Below are positions 1 through 5,679 of a DNA stretch of 6,777 nucleotides, one piece after another. Source of the DNA: Acidobacteriaceae bacterium (GTDB lineage Bacteria > Acidobacteriota > Terriglobia > Terriglobales > Acidobacteriaceae). The notes beneath the pieces were generated by a model. It made no database searches. It had not been told where the DNA came from and saw nothing but the letters and a program-made list of their open reading frames with translations. Numbering within the stretch: position 1 is the stretch's first letter; every line of letters begins with the position of its first letter. The stretch covers positions 1 to 6,777 of the forward strand of contig PMWR01000250.1 of assembly GCA_003166055.1 (NCBI GenBank). The letters run 5' to 3'. Both the position numbers and the translations under genes were made by a program.

Positions 1-77
1 CGGCGAGAAAAAGCCGCAATGACGGACATCCGTTTTTGTTGGAGGGTTGAGAGTGGGATGGGCGAGGTTTGTGGCTT

Positions 78-111
78 CCCACCCTTCGCCAGGAAAAAGG
101 CGAAGGATGGG
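78..111. repeat. Imperfect inverted repeat, possible dispersed palindromic element
   Basis: Arms CCCACCCTTCGCC (78-90) and GGCGAAGGATGGG (99-111) pair over 13 positions with one mismatch or wobble, around the 8-base loop AGGAAAAA. No T-tract follows on either strand, so it does not look like an intrinsic terminator. The surrounding block (about 58-120) is reminiscent of a GC-rich repeat I associate with intergenic regions of Terriglobia genomes. That association is from memory and cannot be tested here, because the window holds only one copy. The inverted repeat itself is directly visible; its status as a dispersed element is inference. Confidence 0.5.
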
Positions 112-149
112 GCACCCAGCTTCAGCTGCTCAAGAAGCGCGGCGAGCAG

Positions 150-182
150 AAAAAAGGGCGAACACCGTGTGGGTGTTCGCCC
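150..182 (-). terminator. Rho-independent terminator of the S53 protease gene
   Basis: A perfect 11-bp stem (GGGCGAACACC at 156-166, GGTGTTCGCCC at 172-182) encloses the 5-base loop GTGTG. On the minus strand it is followed at once by six T residues (complement of A150-A155). It begins 18 bases beyond the TAA of the minus-strand protease gene, which is the expected place for its terminator. On the plus strand no T-run follows, so it works in one direction only. Confidence 0.92.
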
Positions 183-199
183 CTGTTGAGGGAGGCTGG

Positions 200-3133
200 T
201 TAGTTGATGACGAAGGTGAAGGCTGAGGTTGCCTCGATGCTGGCTGTTGTCTGGTCTTGCCCGGTAACCGTGATGGTGTAGGTTCCCTTGGGAGGATTGG
301 AAACGGTGGTGGAGAGGGTGGCGTTACTGCTGCACGCGGTGAGCGCCAGTCCCACGGCCGCAAGAACGATCAGACCAGTGATTCCGCGCAGTTTGCGGGA
401 ACGGCGGCCGAGGAAGCCCGCCAGCAGCAACCCGGCAAAAGCGACCGAGAACGGCACTGGGTTCCCGCTGGTGTTTTTGGCGGTGCCTGAGTTCTGGAGC
501 GTTTTGAAGGAGTGGATGGCTCTGTTGCGCATTGCACCCGCAGACTGGCAGAACGTGGCGTCGGTGTAGAGGGTGAGTTGGGAGGTCACGGCTGCGGTTC
601 CGGCAATCTGCACAATCCCGTTGCCGGAGCTGTTCGAGTTGGTGTATTGCCAGCACAGGTTCTGAAGCGCGCTGTCGCCTGACGTGCCGGCGTCGATGGT
701 GAGAACGACAGTGCCGGTGTAGCCGCCGGACGGAGTCACGGTGATGGACTCAGTGCCGGAGCTGCCCTGGGCGACTGTGAGCGTAGACGGCGAGGTTGCG
801 AGGGCAATCGATCCCGTACCCGAACTGTTCACGCCGACGGTCACTGACGCGCTTGCGTTGGAGGTTGCGTAGGTGGAGTTGCCCGCGTAGGTGACCAGGA
901 CGGTGTGCGCTCCCGCGGTGGCGAAGGAAGTCGAGTAAACGTAGGTGCCGTTTGAAGTGAGGGGTTCGGTGATGGCCGCGTTGCTGTCGATGGTGATCGA
1001 TACATTGCCTGTGGGCGTGCCTGTGGCAGCTGTTACGGAGATGGTGAAGCTGTCAGAAACGTTGACCAGTGGAGCGGAATTCGACGCGGTGACGGTGGTG
1101 GTGGTGGCAATCAATGCTGGCGGCGTCGTGGTGTTTGCCGGCCACGCGTTGGCCAGGTTGCTGAGATCGACTGAACCGATGCCGCTCACCTGGTCATAGC
1201 CTGTTCCGGCCACGTATCCCTCATTGGCGCCGGTGCACAAGCCCGAGCCCACGCAATAGTTGTTGCCGGATGTGATGTCGTGGAATGCCGAAGCATAGGT
1301 TGTGCTGTTGGAGGCCAGCTTGTAGAGTGTGGGATTGATTTGACCCTGACCCTGCTCAGCCGGATAGCCGGCCTTCTGGCTGATCAAGGCCAGCATGGCG
1401 GAGAAGATGGGTGCATCGAAGCTGGTGCCGCCGGCGGCGGTCAGGTCGCCGGTTGCTGAATCTTCAAAGCCCGCAGTGCAACTGCTCTGCTGGCCTTGCT
1501 GCCAGGGGCCGTTGGTTCCGCTGTCGCTGCTGCAGAACAGGTAGCCGGGGTAGTAGGGTGAGGCGTAGAGTGCCAAATCCGGCACATCGCGCTGGCCGTC
1601 GGAGGGAATCCCCGGCACTCCTGTTTGCCAGGATGGCTTGGTGAAGAGTGAACTCTTTCCGCCGCCGGTGGCCGCAAGGCCGCCACCATATTGCTCGCTC
1701 AGGGCGCTGTCGTTCCAGACGATTTCGGGGATATATTGCTGCACGGAGGTGAGGATGTTGCTGGTGGTGGAGGAATCTGCTTCCCAGTAGCCGTCGCCGA
1801 CGATGAGATAGTCCCCGTTGTCGGCGGTGGAGGAGATGCTGGTGCCGCCCATGCTGGTGACGTATTGGCTGCTGCCGGGGTAATCGACGGCCAGTGCTTC
1901 CTGCTGCGCGGAGGTGAGGCCGGAGCCGGAGATGCCGGAACAGTCGGTGGATCCATCGTCGCCGGCCGCGGCCATCACGGTTTGCCCCTGCGTCGCGGCC
2001 TCCTCAAGCTTCGCTTCCAGAGTTGCTCCGCCGAGTGCTGCTTCGCAGGTGCCGTAGCTGGAACTGATGATGGTGCCGATGTTCTCGTCGATGGCGTATT
2101 CAAGCGCGTCAAAGGCGCCGTAGTTGGGGTTGTTGCCGGTGTAGACGAAGTTGATGGTCGCGCCGGTGGCGATGGCGCCGGACCATTCGATATCCAGATC
2201 GGACTCACCTTCATCTCCGTCGGAGACCGCGGCGGTGCCGGAGTTCGGGACGAGGAACTCGGAGGGAGCTTTCACCGTGAGGCCGGCCGCGTTCTGGAAA
2301 GCCGCGATGTCACTCACCAGGATGGACGACTGGCCGACCAGGGTGATGGATTGGCCGACACCGGTGTATCCGGAGCTGTATGTCGGTTGGATGTCGTAGG
2401 CGGTGACGATATCGCCGGGAGCGAAGAAGATGGTCTCGTTGTTGGCGGTGGTGCTGCCGGCACCGGTAAAGGACTTCCGCGCACGCGCATTTTTATTGAA
2501 TACGACATGCGCCTGCGGCCGGAAGTCGTCGAGGTTCTTGATTCCCAGAACGGTGGGCGCAAGGTCCGCGGGCAGGCTCAGCGCCGTCGATGGCGCAAAA
2601 TGCTGTACGCCGTTCATCTTGTAGGTGTGCATCTCGGTCTGGAAGGCCTGTTCCACCTGACCTGCGCTACCGGAGAAGTGGATAGCATTCTGGCTGCGGG
2701 CCACGGAATCGATGGAAAAACCCTGTTGCTGGAGCCAGCTCTCCACCGCGTCCAAATCGGACTCGGCCATGCCGAAGCGCGCGGCGAATTGATCGGGGCT
2801 GAGCCACTGGTGATAGAGCGGCGAAGCCGGGTCCTGTTGCGCGGCGATCAACGCTTTCAGATCGGCTTCCTGCTGAGCGGTGCGATTGAAGACGATGGTG
2901 ATTCCGTTGATGCGGGTGCCGGAGGGCAGGCGGCCGGTATCGAACTGCGGCTGAGCATGTGGGTTAAGGGAGCCTGCAATGGTTGAATGATCCGCATTGC
3001 CGATGTTGCCGATTTCGGAGGGGATGCGGGGATTCACTTTCTGAGCGCCAAGAGAAGCAGCCATCATTGTGCAGGCCGCGGCCAGCCCGCAAACCCTTAG
3101 CTGCATGCGGCGCGAAATTTCAAGGTTTATCAT
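200..3133 (-). CDS. Secreted S53 (sedolisin/pro-kumamolisin family) serine-carboxyl protease with C-terminal Ig-like domains
   Basis: This is the precursor of an exported acid-active endopeptidase, 977 residues from the ATG at 3133. A basic n-region, a hydrophobic stretch and a likely cut after SLGA (about residue 30) form a signal peptide. A pro-kumamolisin activation domain spans about 47-210 and includes YHQWLSPDQF. The S53 catalytic domain spans about 233-665. Its triad is visible: E310 and D314 in ESDLD, and S571 in GGTSFDAP. The oxyanion aspartate is D392 in AAGDDG. The calcium site is D619-I620 with G643, G645 and D647 in GTGYD. All key residues are present, so activity is likely. Two Ig-like segments follow (about 675-767 and 773-862). 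Then come a hydrophobic span (894-909), RRSRKLR (910-916), a second hydrophobic span ending in lipobox-like LTAC (C934), and a beta-rich tail to 977. Eight other cysteines in the exported part could form disulfides. The ATG at 3142 would add three residues, but GAGG directly abuts it. The downstream ATG has GAGG nine bases upstream and is preferred. The family call is firm; substrate and final location are not known. Confidence 0.93.
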   Translation of the reverse strand: MINLEISRRMQLRVCGLAAACTMMAASLGAQKVNPRIPSEIGNIGNADHSTIAGSLNPHAQPQFDTGRLPSGTRINGITIVFNRTAQQEADLKALIAAQQDPASPLYHQWLSPDQFAARFGMAESDLDAVESWLQQQGFSIDSVARSQNAIHFSGSAGQVEQAFQTEMHTYKMNGVQHFAPSTALSLPADLAPTVLGIKNLDDFRPQAHVVFNKNARARKSFTGAGSTTANNETIFFAPGDIVTAYDIQPTYSSGYTGVGQSITLVGQSSILVSDIAAFQNAAGLTVKAPSEFLVPNSGTAAVSDGDEGESDLDIEWSGAIATGATINFVYTGNNPNYGAFDALEYAIDENIGTIISSSYGTCEAALGGATLEAKLEEAATQGQTVMAAAGDDGSTDCSGISGSGLTSAQQEALAVDYPGSSQYVTSMGGTSISSTADNGDYLIVGDGYWEADSSTTSNILTSVQQYIPEIVWNDSALSEQYGGGLAATGGGKSSLFTKPSWQTGVPGIPSDGQRDVPDLALYASPYYPGYLFCSSDSGTNGPWQQGQQSSCTAGFEDSATGDLTAAGGTSFDAPIFSAMLALISQKAGYPAEQGQGQINPTLYKLASNSTTYASAFHDITSGNNYCVGSGLCTGANEGYVAGTGYDQVSGIGSVDLSNLANAWPANTTTPPALIATTTTVTASNSAPLVNVSDSFTISVTAATGTPTGNVSITIDSNAAITEPLTSNGTYVYSTSFATAGAHTVLVTYAGNSTYATSNASASVTVGVNSSGTGSIALATSPSTLTVAQGSSGTESITVTPSGGYTGTVVLTIDAGTSGDSALQNLCWQYTNSNSSGNGIVQIAGTAAVTSQLTLYTDATFCQSAGAMRNRAIHSFKTLQNSGTAKNTSGNPVPFSVAFAGLLLAGFLGRRSRKLRGITGLIVLAAVGLALTACSSNATLSTTVSNPPKGTYTITVTGQDQTTASIEATSAFTFVIN

Positions 3134-3142
3134 CTTCGCCAT

Positions 3143-3146
3143 CCTC
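3143..3146 (-). promoter_or_regulatory. Shine-Dalgarno GAGG that decides the protease start
   Basis: On the minus strand GAGG is followed immediately by ATGGCGAAG and then ATG. For the first ATG (3142-3140) the spacing would be zero; for the second (3133-3131) it is nine bases. The second is therefore the better start. It also gives a normal signal peptide beginning MINLEISRR. Confidence 0.6.
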
Positions 3147-3454
3147 GGGGGAATTTACTCGTTGAGATTGCAGACACACCAGCGTCCTTGCGTACCGTCT
3201 TCGATGCATAGAGGTCCAAGGGCGCGTGCGCCTGTTGCAGAGAGCGACAGGAAGGGTTACAGGAGATCCGACACGAATGCGCAATCGCCGTTGTGTCCAG
3301 GGTGGTTCCCGGTACACCGCACGGAATTCTCCAGTTGGTTAGACACCGGAATGCGAAAGAAGTTGCTGTTGGAGGCGAAGCCTGGCGCTGAAGGGCTGTG
3401 TGCGCTTCCCTCAACGGTGAATGTCCGGTGCGGAGAAAGGGCGAATCAGGCTGG
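3143..3454. other. Intergenic spacer upstream of the protease gene
   Basis: About 310 bases lie between two genes of the same (minus) strand. I found no convincing -35/-10 pair for the protease, no intrinsic terminator for the upstream HTH-TPR gene, and no RNA gene. A short palindrome, GGCGCGTGCGCC, lies at about 3221-3232. The open frames here have no domain signal and look accidental. Read-through from the HTH-TPR gene cannot be excluded, but the spacer length suggests the protease has its own promoter that departs from the sigma-70 consensus. Confidence 0.4.
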
Positions 3455-4402
3455 TTAGCTGTTCACCAGTTCCAGCGCCGCCAATCCCTTGCGGGGCGGA
3501 ATGAAGCTTTTTGCGCGCCAGGCGATGGAGAGCTTTTCGCGGCTGAGGAGCTTGCGGATTTGTCCGTGGGCGTGATCGGCCCAGGGGCCGGTGTTGTCGA
3601 GCCGGACGTAGGCCTGCCAGTGGCGCAGAGCATGGCGGTGTTCGCCGGTGCGCTCGTAAGCCAGCGCCAGGTTGTAGTGGGCGTCGGCATAGCGGGGCGC
3701 GAGCGCAACGGCGCGGCGGTATGCGGCGATGGATTCGTCCAGCCGCTGCAACTCGTCCAGCACATTGCCGAGATCGAAGAAGGCCAGCACGTAGCCGGGA
3801 TCGGCCTCGGTGGCGCGACGGTAAAGCTCCTCGGCTCGGGCGAACTGGCGCAGGTGAAAGTTGATGGTGCCCAGGTTGATGTAGGCTGCCGCATACTGCG
3901 GGTCGATCTTCAGAATCTCCTCGTAGAGGGCGATGGCGCGCTGCTTCTCGCCGGCCTCTTCCGCCTGGACGGCGGCCAGAAAACGCCCCTGCACACTGCT
4001 GGGATTGGCCGCCCCCGGACGGCGGAGCGGACCCGGCTCGGGGACCGCGAAAGGGCGGTCCATGTGTTCAAACCGCTCGAAGTCAAAGAGCAACTGGCGG
4101 CGGATGGGATCGACCATGGCGCCCATGTGGCGGAAGGCGAGGCGCGTGCCGGTGCGCACCAGGCAGGCCTCAAGCAGAGGATTGGCCATCCCCGCCACGG
4201 CTTTCATAGCCACAATCGAGTGCCGTATTGAAGCTGCGGAAACATCTTCCTCGCGCAGGGCGCGCAATGTTCTCAGTTGGCCAAGTTCCTGGAATGTGTA
4301 GGTCTGCTGCTGCGGAATGAGTCCGGCTCGCACCCACCCCTGCAACTGGTGGGTACTGATCTGGAAGATACGCAACACGTCCTGACGGCTATAGCTGGTC
4401 AC
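3455..4402 (-). CDS. MerR-type helix-turn-helix protein fused to TPR repeats
   Basis: A 315-residue cytoplasmic protein of uncharacterised role with two visible modules. Residues 4-63 resemble a MerR-type winged HTH: YSRQDVLRIFQISTHQLQGW, then RAGLIP, then YTFQELGQLRTLRALREEDVSAASIRHSI. Residues 64-110 are a connecting segment ending QLLFDFERF. From about 138 to 273 there are four 34-residue TPR units, at about 138-171, 172-205, 206-239 and 240-273, with the usual A/G/Y/A/P pattern (for example LYEEILKIDPQYAAAYINLG). The C-terminal end is basic and not assigned. There is no signal peptide or membrane span. TPRs mediate protein contacts, so the protein may be a DNA-binding regulator whose effector is a partner protein; this is inference. 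The start is GTG. A stop codon lies in frame upstream near 4462, and GGGAG sits nine bases before the GTG. It is transcribed alone, probably from the extended -10 at 4524-4532. Confidence 0.85.
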   Translation of the reverse strand: MTSYSRQDVLRIFQISTHQLQGWVRAGLIPQQQTYTFQELGQLRTLRALREEDVSAASIRHSIVAMKAVAGMANPLLEACLVRTGTRLAFRHMGAMVDPIRRQLLFDFERFEHMDRPFAVPEPGPLRRPGAANPSSVQGRFLAAVQAEEAGEKQRAIALYEEILKIDPQYAAAYINLGTINFHLRQFARAEELYRRATEADPGYVLAFFDLGNVLDELQRLDESIAAYRRAVALAPRYADAHYNLALAYERTGEHRHALRHWQAYVRLDNTGPWADHAHGQIRKLLSREKLSIAWRAKSFIPPRKGLAALELVNS

Positions 4403-4512
4403 TCTTGAGTGCTCCCACGGCCTCGGGGTTGAACTCGTGTTCTTGAATTCTGGCCCTGATCACTGTTTTGAGACCAGGTCCACGGAGTTCTGGAACAGTT
4501 ACGGAGAAACCG

Positions 4513-4536
4513 CTCTTGCTCAGATTATGACAAGAG
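4513..4536. promoter_or_regulatory. Inverted repeat CTCTTG-N12-CAAGAG over a minus-strand -10, candidate operator
   Basis: CTCTTG (4513-4518) and CAAGAG (4531-4536) are perfect 6-bp arms around a 12-base centre that contains the -10 box of the presumed HTH-TPR promoter. A third CTCTTG lies at 4402-4407, overlapping the GTG start codon inside the palindrome CACTCTTGAGTG (4400-4411). A repressor bound here would block the promoter, and the HTH-TPR protein is the obvious candidate. Six-base arms can arise by chance, so confidence is low. Confidence 0.35.
4524..4532 (-). promoter_or_regulatory. Extended -10 promoter for the HTH-TPR gene
   Basis: Read on the minus strand this is TGTCATAAT: a TGn extension followed by CATAAT, which matches TATAAT at five of six positions. 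No good -35 lies 16-18 bases upstream, which is normal for extended -10 promoters. Transcription would start near 4517, giving a leader of about 115 bases before the GTG at 4402. Confidence 0.4.
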
Positions 4537-4540
4537 TATG

Positions 4541-4592
4541 CGTGGATAAGCAGACCAGAACTACCTCGGCAACAAAAAAATACGTGGATAAG
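4541..4592. repeat. Two direct copies of CGTGGATAAG, 42 bp apart (DnaA-box-like)
   Basis: CGTGGATAAG occurs at 4541-4550 and again at 4583-4592. The start-to-start distance of 42 bp is four helical turns, so both copies face the same side of the DNA. The complement, TTATCCACG, differs from the classic DnaA box TTATCCACA only at the last base. A weaker third site, TGTGGAAAT, lies at 4637-4645 in the same orientation. The proximal copy covers the place where the -35 of the HTH-TPR promoter would be, so these may be activator or DnaA sites. Confidence 0.45.
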
Positions 4593-4679
4593 GGGTACCT
4601 GACTTGGTACGAATGGCCTGAAAGGGGGGTGTGGGCTGTGGAAATCCGACCAGATCGGCATGAAACGGGGCGGGACACC

Positions 4680-4707
4680 GATGAAAACCGGTTACCTGGC
4701 TTTCATC
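4680..4707. other. Hairpin downstream of tRNA-Thr
   Basis: Arms GATGAAAACCGG (4680-4691) and CTGGCTTTCATC (4696-4707) pair over 12 positions, with one A-C mismatch and one G-T wobble, around the loop TTAC. It lies about 40 bases beyond the 3' end of the minus-strand tRNA and could help end or process that transcript. No T-tract follows on the minus strand, so it is not a classic intrinsic terminator. Confidence 0.35.
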
Positions 4708-4745
4708 TTTGGATGGGGCTTGGACGAGAGCAAGGAGGGGAATGG

Positions 4746-4818
4746 AGCCGAAGATCGGAGTCGAACCGACGACCTGCTGATTACGAATCAGCTGCTCTAC
4801 CAACTGAGCTACTTCGGC
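4746..4818 (-). tRNA. tRNA-Thr, anticodon CGT
   Basis: The minus-strand sequence folds into a complete cloverleaf of 73 bases. The acceptor stem is GCCGAAG/CTTCGGC. The D arm is GCTC/GAGC with loop AGTTGGTA. The anticodon stem GCTGA/TCAGC carries loop TTCGTAA, giving anticodon CGT, which reads the threonine codon ACG. The variable loop is AGGTC. The T arm is GTCGG/CCGAT with loop TTCGACT. The discriminator base is U (4746), and CCA is not encoded, so it must be added after transcription. It is monocistronic, with its own promoter at 4832-4861. Confidence 0.97.
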
Positions 4819-4831
4819 TTTCGCTGTACCG

Positions 4832-4861
4832 ATTGTAGTGCAGGCAATGTCGATCCGTCGA
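4832..4861 (-). promoter_or_regulatory. Promoter of tRNA-Thr
   Basis: On the minus strand, TCGACG (4861-4856, four of six to TTGACA), an 18-base spacer and TACAAT (4837-4832, five of six to TATAAT) precede the tRNA. A start near 4825 would leave a 5' leader of about seven bases for RNase P to remove. Confidence 0.55.
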
Positions 4862-4868
4862 TACTGAC

Positions 4869-4897
4869 TTGGGCCTGCCCCTCGTTGGGGCTATACT
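4869..4897 (+). promoter_or_regulatory. Promoter of the DUF2007/zinc-ribbon gene, probably leaderless
   Basis: TTGGGC (4869-4874), a 17-base spacer and TATACT (4892-4897, five of six to TATAAT) precede the ATG at 4905 by only seven bases. Transcription would start at or within a base or two of the A of the ATG. No Shine-Dalgarno sequence lies at a normal distance, which fits leaderless translation. Confidence 0.5.
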
Positions 4898-4904
4898 GCT
4901 GCCC

Positions 4905-5594
4905 ATGTTCGAAAACCCATCTGAAGAATGGCAAAGGCTCACAGAGCACTATCGCGAGATGTTTGACGGAGAGTTGGAGCAGCTCTCGGCCGATTTCAAA
5001 GACCTGACGCAGACGGCGCAGGAGGTACTGCGCAACGAGATGAGAAATCGCGGGCTGAGCGATCCGGCTGCTCCGCCGAAGAGGGTGGTGCGGGCCGCCC
5101 TGAAATCTGAACAGCCCGCTCTGGCGATGCCGCTGCCAGTGGATCCATTCCACATTGCCAGCGATGTGGACCCGGATGATTATGCAGGGGTCCACGGAGA
5201 AGCAAAACCTGGCGACGAGTCCGATGGGCCGCGGGACTACACATGGAAGACACCGCTCCTGGACTGCGAGGACCGGGAGCAGGCGTTGATGCTCAGGGAA
5301 GTATTGCGGAGAGCGGGCATCGACAGCTGGATCGAAGCGCAATCAATCGAGCTCGCGGGGCCGCGTGTGGTGGTGGCGGCGGATCAACTGGAGGAGGCGC
5401 AGGAGATTGCTGCGCGACCCATCCCGAAGGAGATTATCGACGAATACAGCACCGAGGGGCCGGAGTTCGTCCCGCCAAAGTGCCCGAAGTGCGGCGCGGA
5501 AGACCCGGTTCTGGAGAGCGCCGATCCTGTGAATTCGTGGCTGTGCGAAGCATGCGGCAAGGAGTGGACCGACCCTGCTGCCGACTCTCAGTGA
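4905..5594 (+). CDS. DUF2007-like (putative signal-transducing) protein with C-terminal zinc ribbon
   Basis: A 229-residue soluble protein. Residues 1-51 are charged and helical (for example EEWQRLTEHYREMFDGELEQL), matching the N-terminus I recall for a conserved acidobacterial family. Residues 52-110 form a low-complexity acidic linker. Residues about 114-180 (WKTPLLDCEDREQALML through the segment ending ARPIPKEII) resemble DUF2007, a small alpha/beta fold with the pattern of hydrophobic strand, EA-rich helix, AGI, and VVVAADQLEEAQEI. Residues 193-217 are a zinc ribbon with C193-x2-C196, a 16-residue insert, and C214-x2-C217. No signal peptide or membrane span is seen. The biochemical role of DUF2007 proteins is not established; the ribbon suggests contact with protein or nucleic acid. 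A TTG at 4869 could start the same frame earlier, but it would place the -10 box inside the coding region and add an unrelated hydrophobic stretch, so the ATG is preferred. The gene converges on the candidate small RNA at its 3' end. Confidence 0.85.
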   Translation: MFENPSEEWQRLTEHYREMFDGELEQLSADFKDLTQTAQEVLRNEMRNRGLSDPAAPPKRVVRAALKSEQPALAMPLPVDPFHIASDVDPDDYAGVHGEAKPGDESDGPRDYTWKTPLLDCEDREQALMLREVLRRAGIDSWIEAQSIELAGPRVVVAADQLEEAQEIAARPIPKEIIDEYSTEGPEFVPPKCPKCGAEDPVLESADPVNSWLCEACGKEWTDPAADSQ

Positions 5595-5638
5595 GGGTCA
5601 GGAATGGGTCTGGAACGGGAATGGCCCGTAAGCCCTTT

Positions 5639-5679
5639 AGAAACGGAAAGAGCCGCCCGGCAACAGGGCAGCTCTCTCC
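5639..5679 (-). terminator. Intrinsic terminator of the candidate small RNA
   Basis: The minus-strand stem GGAGAGAGCTGCCC (5679-5666) pairs with GGGCGGCTCTTTCC (5658-5645) over 14 bp including two G-U pairs, with loop TGTTGCC. GTTTCT follows. The stem is strong and GC-rich but the T-tract is short and broken, so some read-through is likely. On the plus strand the same site has two A-C mismatches and would work poorly for the DUF2007 gene. Confidence 0.55.

Larger units (their letters stand above)
4403..4745. other. Regulatory-looking spacer between the HTH-TPR gene and tRNA-Thr
   Basis: About 340 bases without a supported protein gene. Seen here: a minus-strand extended -10 (4524-4532), a CTCTTG/CAAGAG inverted repeat across it, two direct copies of CGTGGATAAG, a third related site TGTGGAAAT (4637-4645), an A-rich run (4572-4580), small palindromes GAACTCGTGTTC (4431-4442) and GTTCTGGAAC (4487-4496), and a hairpin at 4680-4707. 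Plus-strand frames across this region run into the antisense of the tRNA and are not real proteins. Confidence 0.5.

Noticed and set aside
1..186. Frame open from the left edge, or a short plus-strand C-terminus (GEKKPQ then TGA at 20-22) with a hairpin at 22-33 plus T-run
   Set aside because: Only a few codons are visible, several frames are possible, and the hairpin has a 4-5 bp stem with a tiny loop. It is too little to call a gene end or terminator.
1691..2986. Long plus-strand open frame (431 codons) opposite the protease
   Set aside because: It mirrors the GC-rich third positions of the protease on the other strand. Its Gly/Val/Asp-rich translation has no recognisable domain, while the minus strand shows every S53 active-site motif.
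3398..4231. Plus-strand open frame (277 codons) opposite the HTH-TPR gene
   Set aside because: It is a shadow frame of a clear TPR-coding gene; its translation is not domain-like and no promoter or ribosome binding site precedes it.
4746..4818. tRNA 3' end as an integration (att) site of a mobile element
   Set aside because: No integrase, no direct repeat of the tRNA 3' end and no composition shift are seen in the window.
4437..5007. Plus-strand frames over the tRNA, with translations such as RSRTDDLLITNQLLYQLSYFG
   Set aside because: This peptide is the antisense translation of tRNA-Thr, a well-known spurious protein in databases. The rest of these frames has no domain signal.
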